Assembly: GCA_965199135.1 (NCBI GenBank)
Contig: OZ240685.1
Location: 62,001-126,000, forward strand
Length of the DNA: 64,000 nt
Direction of reading: 5' to 3'
Source of the DNA: EB88 sp965199135
Lineage (GTDB): Bacteria; Acidobacteriota; Terriglobia; Terriglobales; Acidobacteriaceae
Shown: in pieces, positions 1 through 8,914 of the stretch
How the letters are laid out: each line of letters starts with the position of its first letter
How positions within the stretch are numbered: position 1 is the first letter of the stretch
The notes under the pieces: generated by a model
What the model saw: the letters and a program-made list of their open reading frames with translations, nothing else
Databases searched by the model: none
Told to the model about the DNA's origin: nothing
Position numbers and translations under genes: made by a program

Positions 1-584
1 AAGCCACGTCTCGACGTTCATCGCTTTACCCGTTGAGGAGAGAATCACCCGCTTCCTGTGATGCCGTAAGTAACAGCCGCATCAACAGGCCGCAAAGACT
101 TTCTGAATCTTTTTTGAAGCTGCCTCAAAAGGTTGTTCATTCTGGACACCCTCACCTCAACCGGGCACATTGTCTTCCCCACGCTGCCGCGAGAAGCGGC
201 GCAGATCGCCTCGTAGAAAGGACCGAGGAGCGGCCGCCCGAGTGGGTCTTCCCGGTGCAGGGGCGACGGTATGGATATCGCGCTGGCACGATCGATCTCG
301 ACCGCCTGAACAACGTGCTCTTGGGTGGGCGGATGGCAACGAGAACACCATGCTTTCCCTGTTCTGCATCTCGCCTGACGGCAAGACCGTGACTTGGGTT
401 TTACACGACCAGGGGCCACGGCACAGGGCCTGGCCTTGTCCTCGTCCTCGTGGAAGAGAGCGTCACGGCGTATGCGGGCAGCATCGCGCTGCAGGATCGC
501 GCTGCAGGATCGCTCCGACGCCTCAGGCGCACAAGCCGTAATCCTGCTGCCTGCCGGGCTGCAACCGCCCCTGTTACAGGAGAT
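1..584. other. No assignable gene; left-edge region
   Basis: I see no convincing coding sequence here. The open frames on both strands are Arg/Cys-rich, have no recognisable motif and lack good ribosome binding sites. The only local structure noted is a perfect 13-bp tandem duplication (ATCGCGCTGCAGG twice, 483-508). It may be decayed sequence or the 3' flank of the phosphodiesterase gene that ends at 631. Confidence 0.4.
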
Positions 585-606
585 GGGAGCTGCCGCAGCA
601 GCTCCC
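585..606 (-). terminator. Hairpin after phosphodiesterase gene 1
   Basis: A perfect 9-bp stem (GGGAGCTGC / GCAGCTCCC) with a CGCA loop lies 24 bases past the stop of the leftward gene. There is no T-run after it, so the terminator role is inferred. The same stem sequence recurs after the neighbouring paralog. Confidence 0.5.
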
Positions 607-630
607 CTTCCCTGGACCAATCCCCTGTGC

Positions 631-2334
631 TTATCTGACGATGAGGCCTGGCAGAATTGCCGTTCCTTCGATCTGCACAGCCTGCAGCGCCGCCGGGTTC
701 AGGCCAAGCGCCTGGAGAATGGTCGGTGCTACCTGGGCGGTGGCGGTTGGGATGGAAACGGTCCCACTGACCAGCGTGGGGTTCGACAACAAGAGCACCA
801 CGTTGGTGTCGTCGTGCGCAAAGCCACCGTGCTCCGCATGCTTGGCCTTGCTGTTGGAATACGTCACGCCAACGTTGGGCGTGACGATGATGTCAGGCGT
901 TCTTGGGTCCTGACCTGGCTCGAGGCCCGGCACGTTGTAGTTCAACGCGAGTGAGGCGCCGTAATAGAGTTGTCCAAGGCCGATACTGGCTGCGTTCTGC
1001 TCGAGCGTTGCCACGTCCGTCGCAACATTCGCGCCCTTCTTCAGCCAAAGCAGCGAAACATCATCCTCTGTAGCGCCGATGCCCGTCGGATTGGTCGGTG
1101 ACTCGGACAGTGGCAGATCGCTCGCAAGCAGAGTCGCTGGGGTAGTGGTGCCGTTCGGCTTGTAAAGGTTCGGGTCGATTGGCGACTGACCATGCTTGGC
1201 GGTGATGATGATCAGCGTGCTGTCATACAAACCATCGCTCTTAAGCGCAGCCACCATCTCACCCACGGCTGCGTCGACATACTCGATCTCCTTCAGCATC
1301 TCGGGCTCTGGAACACCAGCAGCGTTCTTGTAGCCGCCCACACCGAGCGGAGCCTCGATCAGCTTCTGACCAACACTCACCGCCTGGAAGTCCATACCAA
1401 ATAGCGCCGGCACCTGTGCTGCAGCACCGTTGTGCGTCTTTCCTGCAATCTGGTTGAGGATCGCATTGACCTTCAGTTGATCGTTGCACTGGATGTTCTC
1501 GAAGCTGTTCGTCCACGAGGACGTGTTCGAGCTGTCGCGGATCGCAGCGCAGGATGCGCCTTCCGAGGTCTTCACACCAGGCAGTGCAACCACGGCCGAG
1601 TTGATTTCAGGCGAGTAGTAGTCGCTCACATTCGTGCCACCGGGGCCGCCCACAGACGAGTATGAAGGGTGCTTGTCGGCCCACGCCGTGTAACCACCCG
1701 CAGCCTTGATCACACCGAAGACGGTGTTCACGCGTGTAAAGTTCCAGGGGTACACGGGCGCGCAGCCAGACGCGGGATCGCGGATCAAGCGTTGGGAGTC
1801 GATCGAGGCAATTCCTCCATCGGTCAGTGCGGCGCCCGGGGCTCCGCCATTCAGCTTTGTCTGATCGATGTCGATGCCTTCTTCATATTCGGTTGTCGTG
1901 CCGGTGGGGACACCGTACGCGGTGCAGGGACCAGCAGCCAGACCGTTGCCTGTCGTCACTGCAGGCGCGTCGAGCGAGCGGTCATAAGCGACATCGTAGT
2001 AGATACCCATCGTCCTGGGGGTTGCGCCGGTCATCAGCGCCATGAGGCCCGGAAACGAATCCGACGGCTTCGACGTCGACGCAGCGACATAGTTCACGCC
2101 GGTGACACCAAGCGCAGCCATGTTCGGGCAGTATGGCGCACCGCCATTTGCACCCTTCACACCTTGCGAGCAGTTCAGGTAATCCACCGCGTGCATCCCG
2201 TCGACGCTCAGCAACAGGACGTGCTTCACCGTTCCAGGAGCGGCACCAATCGTGGTGCTCTGTGACTGCGCTTGTGTTCCAACTGCAAGCGTGACCGCGA
2301 GTGCGGCACTTGCTACCGTAAGCAGCTTCTTCAT
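631..2334 (-). CDS. Secreted AlkP-superfamily phosphodiesterase/phosphatase, copy 1
   Basis: A 567-residue exported protein of the type I phosphodiesterase/nucleotide pyrophosphatase branch of the alkaline phosphatase superfamily. A signal peptide covers residues 1-24 (MKKLLTVASAALAV...). The first metal site is LLSVDGMHAVD near residue 45, the likely nucleophile is the Ser in SDSFPG near residue 93, and the later metal-site motifs are TAKHGQS and EHGGFAHDDTN. The ATG at 2334 is chosen because AGCGGAGG precedes it and it starts the signal peptide; the frame is open further upstream without either. It lies head-to-tail with a paralog of identical length (2535-4238). Family members hydrolyse phosphodiester or phosphomonoester bonds in the periplasm; the substrate here is unknown. 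Confidence 0.85.
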   Translation of the reverse strand: MKKLLTVASAALAVTLAVGTQAQSQSTTIGAAPGTVKHVLLLSVDGMHAVDYLNCSQGVKGANGGAPYCPNMAALGVTGVNYVAASTSKPSDSFPGLMALMTGATPRTMGIYYDVAYDRSLDAPAVTTGNGLAAGPCTAYGVPTGTTTEYEEGIDIDQTKLNGGAPGAALTDGGIASIDSQRLIRDPASGCAPVYPWNFTRVNTVFGVIKAAGGYTAWADKHPSYSSVGGPGGTNVSDYYSPEINSAVVALPGVKTSEGASCAAIRDSSNTSSWTNSFENIQCNDQLKVNAILNQIAGKTHNGAAAQVPALFGMDFQAVSVGQKLIEAPLGVGGYKNAAGVPEPEMLKEIEYVDAAVGEMVAALKSDGLYDSTLIIITAKHGQSPIDPNLYKPNGTTTPATLLASDLPLSESPTNPTGIGATEDDVSLLWLKKGANVATDVATLEQNAASIGLGQLYYGASLALNYNVPGLEPGQDPRTPDIIVTPNVGVTYSNSKAKHAEHGGFAHDDTNVVLLLSNPTLVSGTVSIPTATAQVAPTILQALGLNPAALQAVQIEGTAILPGLIVR

Positions 2335-2402
2335 GACGAACCTCCGCTGAAAGAGATAGCAGCGCGTACGGAACAAAGGTGTTACGGCGGCATGAATGTT
2401 CG
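2335..2402 (-). promoter_or_regulatory. Conserved leader of phosphodiesterase copy 1
   Basis: The 5' leader shares several blocks in the same order with the leader of the paralog at 4239-4305. On the plus strand they are AACCTCCGC (the ribosome binding site), TAGCAGCGC, GTGTTACG and TGAATGTTC. Spacing between blocks two and four is 37 bases here and 36 there. It is either a common operator/promoter or simply a relic of the duplication. Confidence 0.4.
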
Positions 2403-2494
2403 CGTGCATGCCATGTCGCGCAGCGATCCGACGACTGGAACTTAAACCATGCTTAAGGCCTGCACTTAGGCAAGCATGTCGCACGCAAGACAAA

Positions 2495-2519
2495 GGGAGC
2501 TGCGATCGAAGCAGCTCCC
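2495..2519 (-). terminator. Intrinsic terminator of phosphodiesterase copy 2
   Basis: The stem GGGAGCTGC / GCAGCTCCC with loop GATCGAA lies just after the stop at 2535 of the leftward gene. On the transcript it is followed by TTTGTCTTG, a fair U-rich tract. The stem is identical to the one at 585-606. Confidence 0.65.
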
Positions 2520-2534
2520 TGCCGCAGCAGCGTC

Positions 2535-4238
2535 TTACTTCGCGAGTTCGAGCGCGACGTCGAGCAGCAGCGGTGTTCCTTCCTTCTGCACGGCATCCAG
2601 CAAGGCGGGATCGAGGCCCAACGCCTGGAGAATCGTTGGCGCGACCTGGGTTGTGGAGATATCGGCGGACACGGTAAATGGCACGAAACCAGGATTGGTC
2701 ACCAGCAGCATGACATTTGTGTCATCGTGGCCGAAACCTCCATGGTCCTCCGCGACTGCTGCATCGGTCACATAGGTTACGCCGCTGTTTGGAGCCACGA
2801 TGATATCGGGAGTCCGGGGATCCTGGCCTGGCTCCAGACCTCCGACACCATAGTTCAACGCAAGCGACGCGCCATAGTAGATCTGGCCGAGGCCGATAGC
2901 AGCTGCGTTCGTTTCGAGGAGACTTACCGCATCGGAGACGCTTGCGCCTTTCTTCAGCCAGAGAACAGATACATCGTCTTCCGTCGCGCCGATCCCATTT
3001 GGGTTCAGGGGCGACTCGGAGAAAGGCAGCGCGGTGCCGAGCAGCGTCGCCGGAGAGGTCGCTCCCGCTGCGACATAGCGCGCCGGATCAATCGGCGATT
3101 CGCCGTGCTTTGCGGTGATGATGATCATCGTGCTCTCGTACACGCCCGCATCCTTGAGCGCGTTCACCATGTCGCCGATCGCCGTATCGACATACTTGAT
3201 CTCCTTCAGCAGCTCTGTGCCCGGCGTCCCTTCTGCATTCTTGTACCCTCCTGTGCCGACGCTTGGCTCACTGACGGCCTGGCCGACAAAGACAGATTGA
3301 AAATCCATGCCGAAGACAGCAGGAACGACCGCCGCTGCGCCTCGATGCGTCTTCGCTGCGATCTGGTTCAGCACGGCATTCACGCGTAGCTGGTCGTAGC
3401 ACTGCACATTCTGGTAGCTGCCGATCCACGAGGTGCTCCCCGTGTCTCTTACCGTCGCACACGATGCGCCTTCCGCAGTCTTCACTCCCGGAAGGGCAAC
3501 GACATTCGACGCTACTTCTGGGCCGTAGAAGTCGTTGAGCCCCACACCACCCGGCCCTGCGACAAACGCATAGGACGGCCGCTTGTCACTCCACGCGGTG
3601 TAACCGCCGGCCGCGTGCACGACGGAAAAGACGGTATTCACGCGGATGAAGTTGTACGGGTACACGGGGGCGCATCCAGCAGCGGGATCACGCACCAGCT
3701 TCTTGGGATCGATCGACGCGAAGCCACCATCGGTCAGCGACGCGCCCGGAGCTCCGCCATTTAGTTTGGTTCCGTCGTAATCGATACCCTGCGTGTTATC
3801 CGTGGTCGTCCCCGTCGGCACGCCGTACGGGGTGCACGGGCCAGCCGCCAGGCCGGAGTTTGTCGTCACAGCCGGTGCATCGAGCGAGCGGTCGTACGCG
3901 ACGTCGTAATAGATGCCAGAGGTCTTCGGCGTTGCGCCGCTGATCAGCGCAGTCAGTCCTGGAAACGAATCCGATGGACGCGAGGAAGACGCAGCCACAT
4001 AGTTCACGCCGGTCTGGCTGAGCGCGGCCATGTTGGGGCAGTACGAGTCTCCCCCGATTGCACCTTTCACCCCGTGCGAACAGTTATAGAAGTCCACCGC
4101 GTGCATGCCATCAATGCTCAGCAGTAGCACATGCTGTATCTTGCCTGAGCCCACCGTGCTCTGCGCACCCGCAGAAGCCAGTCCGATCACCGTGCAGGCA
4201 GCAAATGCACTTGCCGCGTTCGCCCATCGCCTGTTCAT
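2535..4238 (-). CDS. Secreted AlkP-superfamily phosphodiesterase/phosphatase, copy 2
   Basis: 567 residues, the tandem paralog of the gene at 631-2334. It has a signal peptide (MNRRWANAASAFAACTVIG..., cleavage near residue 25), the metal motif LLSIDGMHAVD, the nucleophile region RPSDSFPG, and the late motifs TAKHGESPIDP and EDHGGFGHDDTN. Active-site motifs are kept in both copies, while surface loops and the signal peptide differ, so this is an old duplication with both copies probably functional. The start is set by GGCGGAGG upstream of the ATG. A hairpin at 2495-2519 closes the gene, so the two copies may be separately transcribed. Confidence 0.85.
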   Translation of the reverse strand: MNRRWANAASAFAACTVIGLASAGAQSTVGSGKIQHVLLLSIDGMHAVDFYNCSHGVKGAIGGDSYCPNMAALSQTGVNYVAASSSRPSDSFPGLTALISGATPKTSGIYYDVAYDRSLDAPAVTTNSGLAAGPCTPYGVPTGTTTDNTQGIDYDGTKLNGGAPGASLTDGGFASIDPKKLVRDPAAGCAPVYPYNFIRVNTVFSVVHAAGGYTAWSDKRPSYAFVAGPGGVGLNDFYGPEVASNVVALPGVKTAEGASCATVRDTGSTSWIGSYQNVQCYDQLRVNAVLNQIAAKTHRGAAAVVPAVFGMDFQSVFVGQAVSEPSVGTGGYKNAEGTPGTELLKEIKYVDTAIGDMVNALKDAGVYESTMIIITAKHGESPIDPARYVAAGATSPATLLGTALPFSESPLNPNGIGATEDDVSVLWLKKGASVSDAVSLLETNAAAIGLGQIYYGASLALNYGVGGLEPGQDPRTPDIIVAPNSGVTYVTDAAVAEDHGGFGHDDTNVMLLVTNPGFVPFTVSADISTTQVAPTILQALGLDPALLDAVQKEGTPLLLDVALELAK

Positions 4239-4305
4239 GGAAAACCTCCGCCTCGAGTGTTAGCAGCGCAAGCGTGCGACGCGTGTTACGCCTTCGTGAA
4301 TGTTC
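4239..4305 (-). promoter_or_regulatory. Conserved leader of phosphodiesterase copy 2
   Basis: It matches the leader of copy 1 in ordered blocks: AACCTCCGC, TAGCAGCGC (4261-4269), GTGTTACG and TGAATGTTC (4297-4305). The sequence between the blocks has diverged, which is what a retained regulatory site would look like, although recent common ancestry explains it too. Confidence 0.4.
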
Positions 4306-4826
4306 TTCGGGGAGGCCGCAATGCAGCAAAGCAGCCTGGATTGCAGGGAAGACGGATAGCACAACTGAGTCGAACCATTGCCGGTTTTTGCCAGTTTCGC
4401 GGCCAGCCCATGCTCAGGTCATGGCAGACATGATTCAAGAAGTCTTGTACCCCGTCTCTTCGTTCTTCGCGCCGTACCGGTTCTGGACGGGGCCGCCGCC
4501 CTGCAATCGCGAAAGTGCTCCTGCAGGTAGGCGGGATCAGAGCCGTGAGCGGTCACTGCCTGCGGAGAAAAGGCTCCGCAGCCGCGCGCGTGGGAACTGT
4601 TCACGCCGCTCGTCGCCGTCGGTCGTCTGCGCCGTGGTCCATAAAGCGAGATCGCACCGGCTTCTCCGTAGCTCCCGGCGAGCACGGCCATCTGCGTTCG
4701 CTCCGCGGGACACAAGCCGTCGCGCACCGCTGCGTCGGCCAGCAGAGAATGGCCCCGCGGAGCGATCGCGGCAGCGCAGCATCCTGTACTCTCGGCCTGT
4801 TACTTTCCCGCGAGGAGTTTGCCAGG
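4306..4826. other. Long intergenic region with an inverted repeat
   Basis: No credible gene is seen. Open frames on both strands are Arg/Ser-rich with no family signature. It holds a perfect 11-bp inverted repeat CGCTCCGCGGG (4699-4709) / CCCGCGGAGCG (4754-4764) around 44 bases that can partly pair with themselves (GCCGTCGCG against TGCGTCGGC). This may be a structured RNA or a control element for the DUF2164 gene downstream. I could not match tmRNA, RNase P or SRP RNA signatures. Confidence 0.35.
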
Positions 4827-5114
4827 ATGCCACCACTTACCCCGACTGAACTTACCAGGCAGGCACGGGCCGATGCGCTTGCATCGTTGCAGCGCTACTG
4901 CGAAGAGAACCTGCCTGAGCCGCTCGGCGAGTTGCCCGCCTCGCTCCTGTTGAACTTCTTTCTCGAAGAGATCGGTCCACTGCTCTACAACCAGGCTATT
5001 GCGGACGCGCAGCAACACCTCGCCCGGCGTGTCGCGGACATGAACGGTGAGCTCTACCGGGATGAATTCCCCTACTGGCCGAGGATGGGCACAAAACGCA
5101 AACCCCGCCGCTAG
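4827..5114 (+). CDS. DUF2164 family protein
   Basis: A 95-residue protein. The core (LASLQRYCEENL ... LLLNFFLEEIGPLLYNQ ... DAQQHL) matches the small DUF2164 family as I know it: an amphipathic helix, then a FLEEIGP-YNQ-ADAQ block. The function of the family is unknown. The ATG at 4827 is chosen for GAGGAG nine bases upstream and because the family starts there; an open frame continues upstream without similarity. The basic tail TKRKPRR is ordinary. The stop codon lies inside the loop of the terminator at 5102-5121. Confidence 0.75.
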   Translation: MPPLTPTELTRQARADALASLQRYCEENLPEPLGELPASLLLNFFLEEIGPLLYNQAIADAQQHLARRVADMNGELYRDEFPYWPRMGTKRKPRR

Positions 5115-5121
5115 GCGGGGT
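5102..5121. terminator. Bidirectional terminator between convergent genes
   Basis: The perfect 8-bp stem ACCCCGCC / GGCGGGGT with tetraloop GCTA sits between the convergent DUF2164 gene and the leftward gene ending at 5143. The leftward transcript continues into a T-rich stretch (TTGCGTTTTG). Confidence 0.6.
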
Positions 5122-5142
5122 CTGCATCGTCAACTGCACGCG

Positions 5143-5409
5143 TCACTGCGGCTTGGCTGCTTTCGCCGCGTCCTCGTTTGCTTTGTCCTGGGCGGAGAGG
5201 GCCTTCTGCTGCTGCTTGGCTGCGTTTGCCTTGGCCTTGTCTGCCTTCTCGTTCGCCTTCAGCTGTTTCTTCTCAGCCTTTTGCTGGTCTTTTTGCGCCT
5301 TCGCGGCGCCTGTGTTCGTGGTTTGCGCAACGGCATAGCCGTGCACCCAGTGCGGTGTCAACAGCAGCATCGCTGCCAATACGATGGAACCTTTACCCAG
5401 CTTCTTCAT
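5143..5409 (-). CDS. Small secreted Lys/Ala/Gln-rich helical protein
   Basis: 88 residues. A signal peptide (MKKLGKGSIVLAAMLLLTP..., about residues 1-28) is followed by some 55 residues made almost only of Lys, Ala, Gln, Glu, Asp and Asn, with recurring K-A-x-x-K/Q spacing (QKAEKKQLKANEKADKAKA). This should be a single charged helix or coiled coil. A much longer frame is open upstream over the GH1 gene but is antisense shadow; the ATG at 5409 starts a proper signal peptide and is preceded by AGGG. No family is recognised. A periplasmic or envelope-associated role is inferred from the signal peptide only. Confidence 0.6.
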   Translation of the reverse strand: MKKLGKGSIVLAAMLLLTPHWVHGYAVAQTTNTGAAKAQKDQQKAEKKQLKANEKADKAKANAAKQQQKALSAQDKANEDAAKAAKPQ

Positions 5410-5562
5410 CTCTACCCTGCGCTTGCGTAAATAGACAACACACCTTCTAGAGATGTTGTCGCACTGCGCATCGATGCACGGCGCGTTCCGGGAGCCTGCC
5501 AGTTCCAAGCTCTTTGCCTCAGCCGGTATACTCCGACCGAACAGAAAGCGAGACGATTTCCC

Positions 5563-7038
5563 TTGGCTGACTTCCTTTCCCGCCGTAGCTTCACCAAACT
5601 GATCGGCGCAGGCGCTGCTGCTGCCGCCACTCCTGCTCTCCCGGCCCTTGCTTCCGCGCAGATGTCTGACGCTGCCTCGTCCGCGGGCGCCAAGACCTAC
5701 CCCTTTCCGCAGGGTTTCCTCTGGGGCTCGGCGACTGCTTCGTACCAGGTGGAAGGCGCCGTCAAGGAAGACGGACGAGGCCCCACGATCTGGGACACCT
5801 TCTCCCATACGCCCGGCAAGACTCACGATGGTGACACCGGCGATGTAGCGGATGACGACTATCACCGCTACAAGGAAGACATCGGCATCATGAAGGAGCT
5901 TGGCCTGAAGACCTGCCGCTTCTCGATCGCCTGGTCGCGGATCTTCCCCACCGGCACCGGCACGCCCAACCCCAAGGGGATCGACCACTACCAACGCTTT
6001 GCGGACGCCCTGCTTGAAGCCGGCATCCAGCCTTACTGCACGCTCTACCACTGGGATCTTCCGCAGGCGCTTGAAGACAAGGGCGGCTGGCAGAACAAAG
6101 ACACGAGCAAGGCCTTTGCCGACTATGCGGGGTATACCGCAGGCAAGCTCTCTGACCGCATTCACAACTTCATGACGATGAATGAGATTCGCTCCTTCAC
6201 CGAACTCGGCTACGGCACCGGCATGCACGCCCCCGGGCTGCGCGTCGGCAAAAAGGCCTTGGCGCAGGTGAACCATAATGCTGTACTTGGCCATGGACTC
6301 GGCGTTGCTGCTATCCGCGCGCACGCGCGGCCGGGCACACAGGTAGGGCTGGCCGACAATGCAGACGCCACTTGCCCCGTCATTGCGGATGAAGCGAACA
6401 TTGCCGCGGCCCGCCGCGCTTACCAGGAAGAAAATGCCATGTACCTCAACGTCATCATGACGGGCAAGTACACGGACCACTACCTGAAGATGCTGGGTGC
6501 AGACGCGCCCGAGATGACGCCCGAGGAGTTACGCGCGATCGGCAGCCCACTCGACTTCGTCGGTCTCAACGTCTACACGCCCAGCTGGGTCATAGCGGAT
6601 CCCGCCAAAGAGCTCGGCTACTCGCGGGTGCCGAAACCCTCGTCCTACCCGCATATGTTTTCGGACTGGCTTGATGTCGGACCCGAGGCACTCTACTGGT
6701 CGCCCAAGTTCGCGCATTCACTCTACGACCTGAAGACGATCTACATCACCGAGAATGGCGCATCGTCCAATGACCAGGTCAACAGCAACGGCGAGATCCT
6801 CGATACCGATCGCACCATGTACCTGCGCAACTACATGCTGCAGTTGCATCGTGCAGTCTCGGATGGGGTGCCGGTGAAAGGCTACTTTCTCTGGTCGCTG
6901 CTCGATAACTACGAGTGGGCTGACGGCTACCAAAAACGCTTCGGCATCACGTATGTCGACTTTCAGACGCAGAAGCGGACGCCCAAGCTCTCGTCGCGCT
7001 TCTACAAGTCTGTTATCGCTGCCAACGCTGTCTCCTAG
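5563..7038 (+). CDS. GH1 family beta-glucosidase, Tat-exported
   Basis: 491 residues. The N-terminus carries a twin-arginine signal (SRRSFTKLIGAGAAAA), then the GH1 N-terminal signature FLWGSATASYQVEG. The acid/base Glu lies in TMNEIRS and the nucleophile in YITENGAS; the late aglycone-site motif is NYEWADGY. GH1 enzymes retain configuration and cleave beta-glucosides or related aryl and oligosaccharide glycosides. The start is a TTG at 5563, since the next ATG lies after the Tat motif and would lose it. Export in folded form to the periplasm is inferred from RR. The 3' end overlaps the convergent diguanylate cyclase gene by four bases. Confidence 0.93.
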   Translation: MADFLSRRSFTKLIGAGAAAAATPALPALASAQMSDAASSAGAKTYPFPQGFLWGSATASYQVEGAVKEDGRGPTIWDTFSHTPGKTHDGDTGDVADDDYHRYKEDIGIMKELGLKTCRFSIAWSRIFPTGTGTPNPKGIDHYQRFADALLEAGIQPYCTLYHWDLPQALEDKGGWQNKDTSKAFADYAGYTAGKLSDRIHNFMTMNEIRSFTELGYGTGMHAPGLRVGKKALAQVNHNAVLGHGLGVAAIRAHARPGTQVGLADNADATCPVIADEANIAAARRAYQEENAMYLNVIMTGKYTDHYLKMLGADAPEMTPEELRAIGSPLDFVGLNVYTPSWVIADPAKELGYSRVPKPSSYPHMFSDWLDVGPEALYWSPKFAHSLYDLKTIYITENGASSNDQVNSNGEILDTDRTMYLRNYMLQLHRAVSDGVPVKGYFLWSLLDNYEWADGYQKRFGITYVDFQTQKRTPKLSSRFYKSVIAANAVS

Positions 7039-8468
7039 GCAGCGTTTTCGGGGAGAGAGTGAGAGTCCTCTCTCTTCTGGTTTGTCGTAGTCCTCGCAAG
7101 GAGACCCTCAGGAAGCGCTCCCCGGTTCCGGCCAGCGCGTTTTGCTGTGTACATCGCCCCGTCGGCACTTAACAGTAACTCCGGGAACGTGCTGCCGTGT
7201 TCCGGGAAGGCCGCAATCCCGACGCTGCAGGTGGCCTTGATGGCTTGATCCTCGATCAGGATCGGAGCCTCGAGGACCGCCAGCAAACGGTTCGCGAGAG
7301 TGCTCAGGTCATCGATCGTGTTCATGTCCGAGACGATGACGATAAACTCATCCCCGCCCATCCGAATCACGGTGTCCGTCTCCCGCAGCGCAGTCTGTAG
7401 GCGGTTTGCGACCGTAAATAACACGCCATCGCCGCACAGGTGTCCATACGTATCGTTGATCTGCTTGAACTCATCCAGATCGATGGCGAGCACGCCCATG
7501 CGCCCTTTATTGCGCCTGGCCCGCTTGATAGCGAGATCGGCGCGGTCCTGCATGACGCTCCGGTTAGACACACCCGTCAGTGGATCGTGCTGCATCATGT
7601 GCCGCATGCGCGACTCGTCGTGCTTGCGGCTGGTGATGTCGGATGCCGTAATCGCCAGGCCACCACGCATACGCACCGCCTGCAAACGAATCCATTCGCT
7701 CATGACGTCCCGATGCTGGACACACATCTCCTCCACCAGCGGAATGCCTGTCTTCATCACAGCCTTGTAACGTTCGAAAAGCCCGGTCGTGCGGTTGATG
7801 GGCAGCACTTCGCACATGCGTTGCCCGAGCATTTCGCTGCGCGGAATCAACACCATCTTCTCGACGTTGCTGTTCAGGTACGTAAAGATGAAGTCCACAA
7901 CCTCGCCCTGCTCGTCGTAGACCGCCTGGCAGATGTACAAGGCGTCCAGGCTGCTCTCTGCCACCGCGAGAAAGCGATCCCGCTCCTCCATGAGTTGATC
8001 GCGCTCTCTGCGCAGTGCTGCTTCCATAGCGCGCATCGCATCTTCCTGCCTCTTACGTGCAGTCAGATCACGTGTGAGGATGGCAAAGCCTCGGAGCTCT
8101 CCCTCGGCGCCCCGCAGGGTCGTTGCCACCATCTCGGCCCATACGCGGTTACCGTTCTTGTGTACCCGCCAGCCTTCACTCACCGCGCGGCCCTTGATGC
8201 TCGCTTCCTCAAGACAGCGCTCAGGGATCCCCGCCGTCGCGCCTTCCAGCCCGAAGAACATCCGATAGTGCTTCCCGATTATTTCGTTGCGAGCGTACCC
8301 CTTGTGGAGCTCTGCTCCCTGGTTCCACGACACCACAAACCCCTCGGAGTCGATCATATAAAACGCATATTCATGGAGAGATTCAACGAGCATGTGAAAC
8401 AGCGCTGCCTGGTCTTTACTGGTGTCCAGATCGTCGGCGCTGGAACATAAGGCAGGTTCGAAGGTCAT
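7035..8468 (-). CDS. Diguanylate cyclase with two PAS domains
   Basis: 477 residues, cytoplasmic, with no membrane segment. PAS plus PAC occupies about residues 20-145 (EYAFYMIDSEGFVVSWNQGA), a short coiled coil follows, then a second PAS at about 165-290 and a GGDEF domain at about 300-460. The active site RMGGDEFIVI is intact, and the product-inhibition I-site RETD lies five residues before it, so it should make c-di-GMP and be feedback inhibited. The ATG at 8468 has AAAGGTGA upstream; the open frame extends 69 codons further without a site. The stop comes from the same CTAG palindrome (7035-7038) as the GH1 stop. Confidence 0.9.
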   Translation of the reverse strand: MTFEPALCSSADDLDTSKDQAALFHMLVESLHEYAFYMIDSEGFVVSWNQGAELHKGYARNEIIGKHYRMFFGLEGATAGIPERCLEEASIKGRAVSEGWRVHKNGNRVWAEMVATTLRGAEGELRGFAILTRDLTARKRQEDAMRAMEAALRRERDQLMEERDRFLAVAESSLDALYICQAVYDEQGEVVDFIFTYLNSNVEKMVLIPRSEMLGQRMCEVLPINRTTGLFERYKAVMKTGIPLVEEMCVQHRDVMSEWIRLQAVRMRGGLAITASDITSRKHDESRMRHMMQHDPLTGVSNRSVMQDRADLAIKRARRNKGRMGVLAIDLDEFKQINDTYGHLCGDGVLFTVANRLQTALRETDTVIRMGGDEFIVIVSDMNTIDDLSTLANRLLAVLEAPILIEDQAIKATCSVGIAAFPEHGSTFPELLLSADGAMYTAKRAGRNRGALPEGLLARTTTNQKREDSHSLPENAA

Positions 8469-8914
8469 GAATTCACCTTTCTTCACTTGCGCGGATGGGG
8501 TGAGGGGAACACCCATTTGGGTGATCCTAGGGTCGGGACCAATTGCTGCACAATCGGTTGCAGTACCTCGGTCATAATCTTCACCAAACCTTTGCGTAGG
8601 ACGAGCATCTTCCGGGCAGCAGTCCTCAGCCGGGAACATACGCTTCATGCTGTCGATGTGGAACCGGGCCACCACGCAGGATCAGGCTTCAACAGACCGC
8701 CGATCAGGAGCTATGGCGCTGTGTACATCGACTTACACGCGACTCACCTTAGATAGTTGGACGATAGGATCTTTGCGGAAACAGATTCCGCGGCTACCTT
8801 CCACGCTGTCCAGGGCAGGAAGAGTACTCCGGAGGAGAGAAGCGAAAACATGGGGCCCTGTCGATTGGGGTTCGGGCGAGACGATGCAATCCGGCTTATG
8901 AGGGCGAGACCACG
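8469..8914. other. Intergenic region, upstream of the diguanylate cyclase
   Basis: No supported gene. A 26-codon frame at 8850-8930 on the plus strand has a strong GGAGGAGAG upstream, but it runs into the 3' end of the convergent TonB-like gene and is Arg-rich. A small hairpin GCGGAA-ACAGA-TTCCGC lies at 8775-8791. The promoter of the cyclase should lie near 8480-8560, but I cannot fix its boxes. Confidence 0.35.

Noticed and set aside
4239..4826. RNase P, tmRNA or SRP RNA gene
   Set aside because: None of the diagnostic conserved sequences of these RNAs could be found on either strand.
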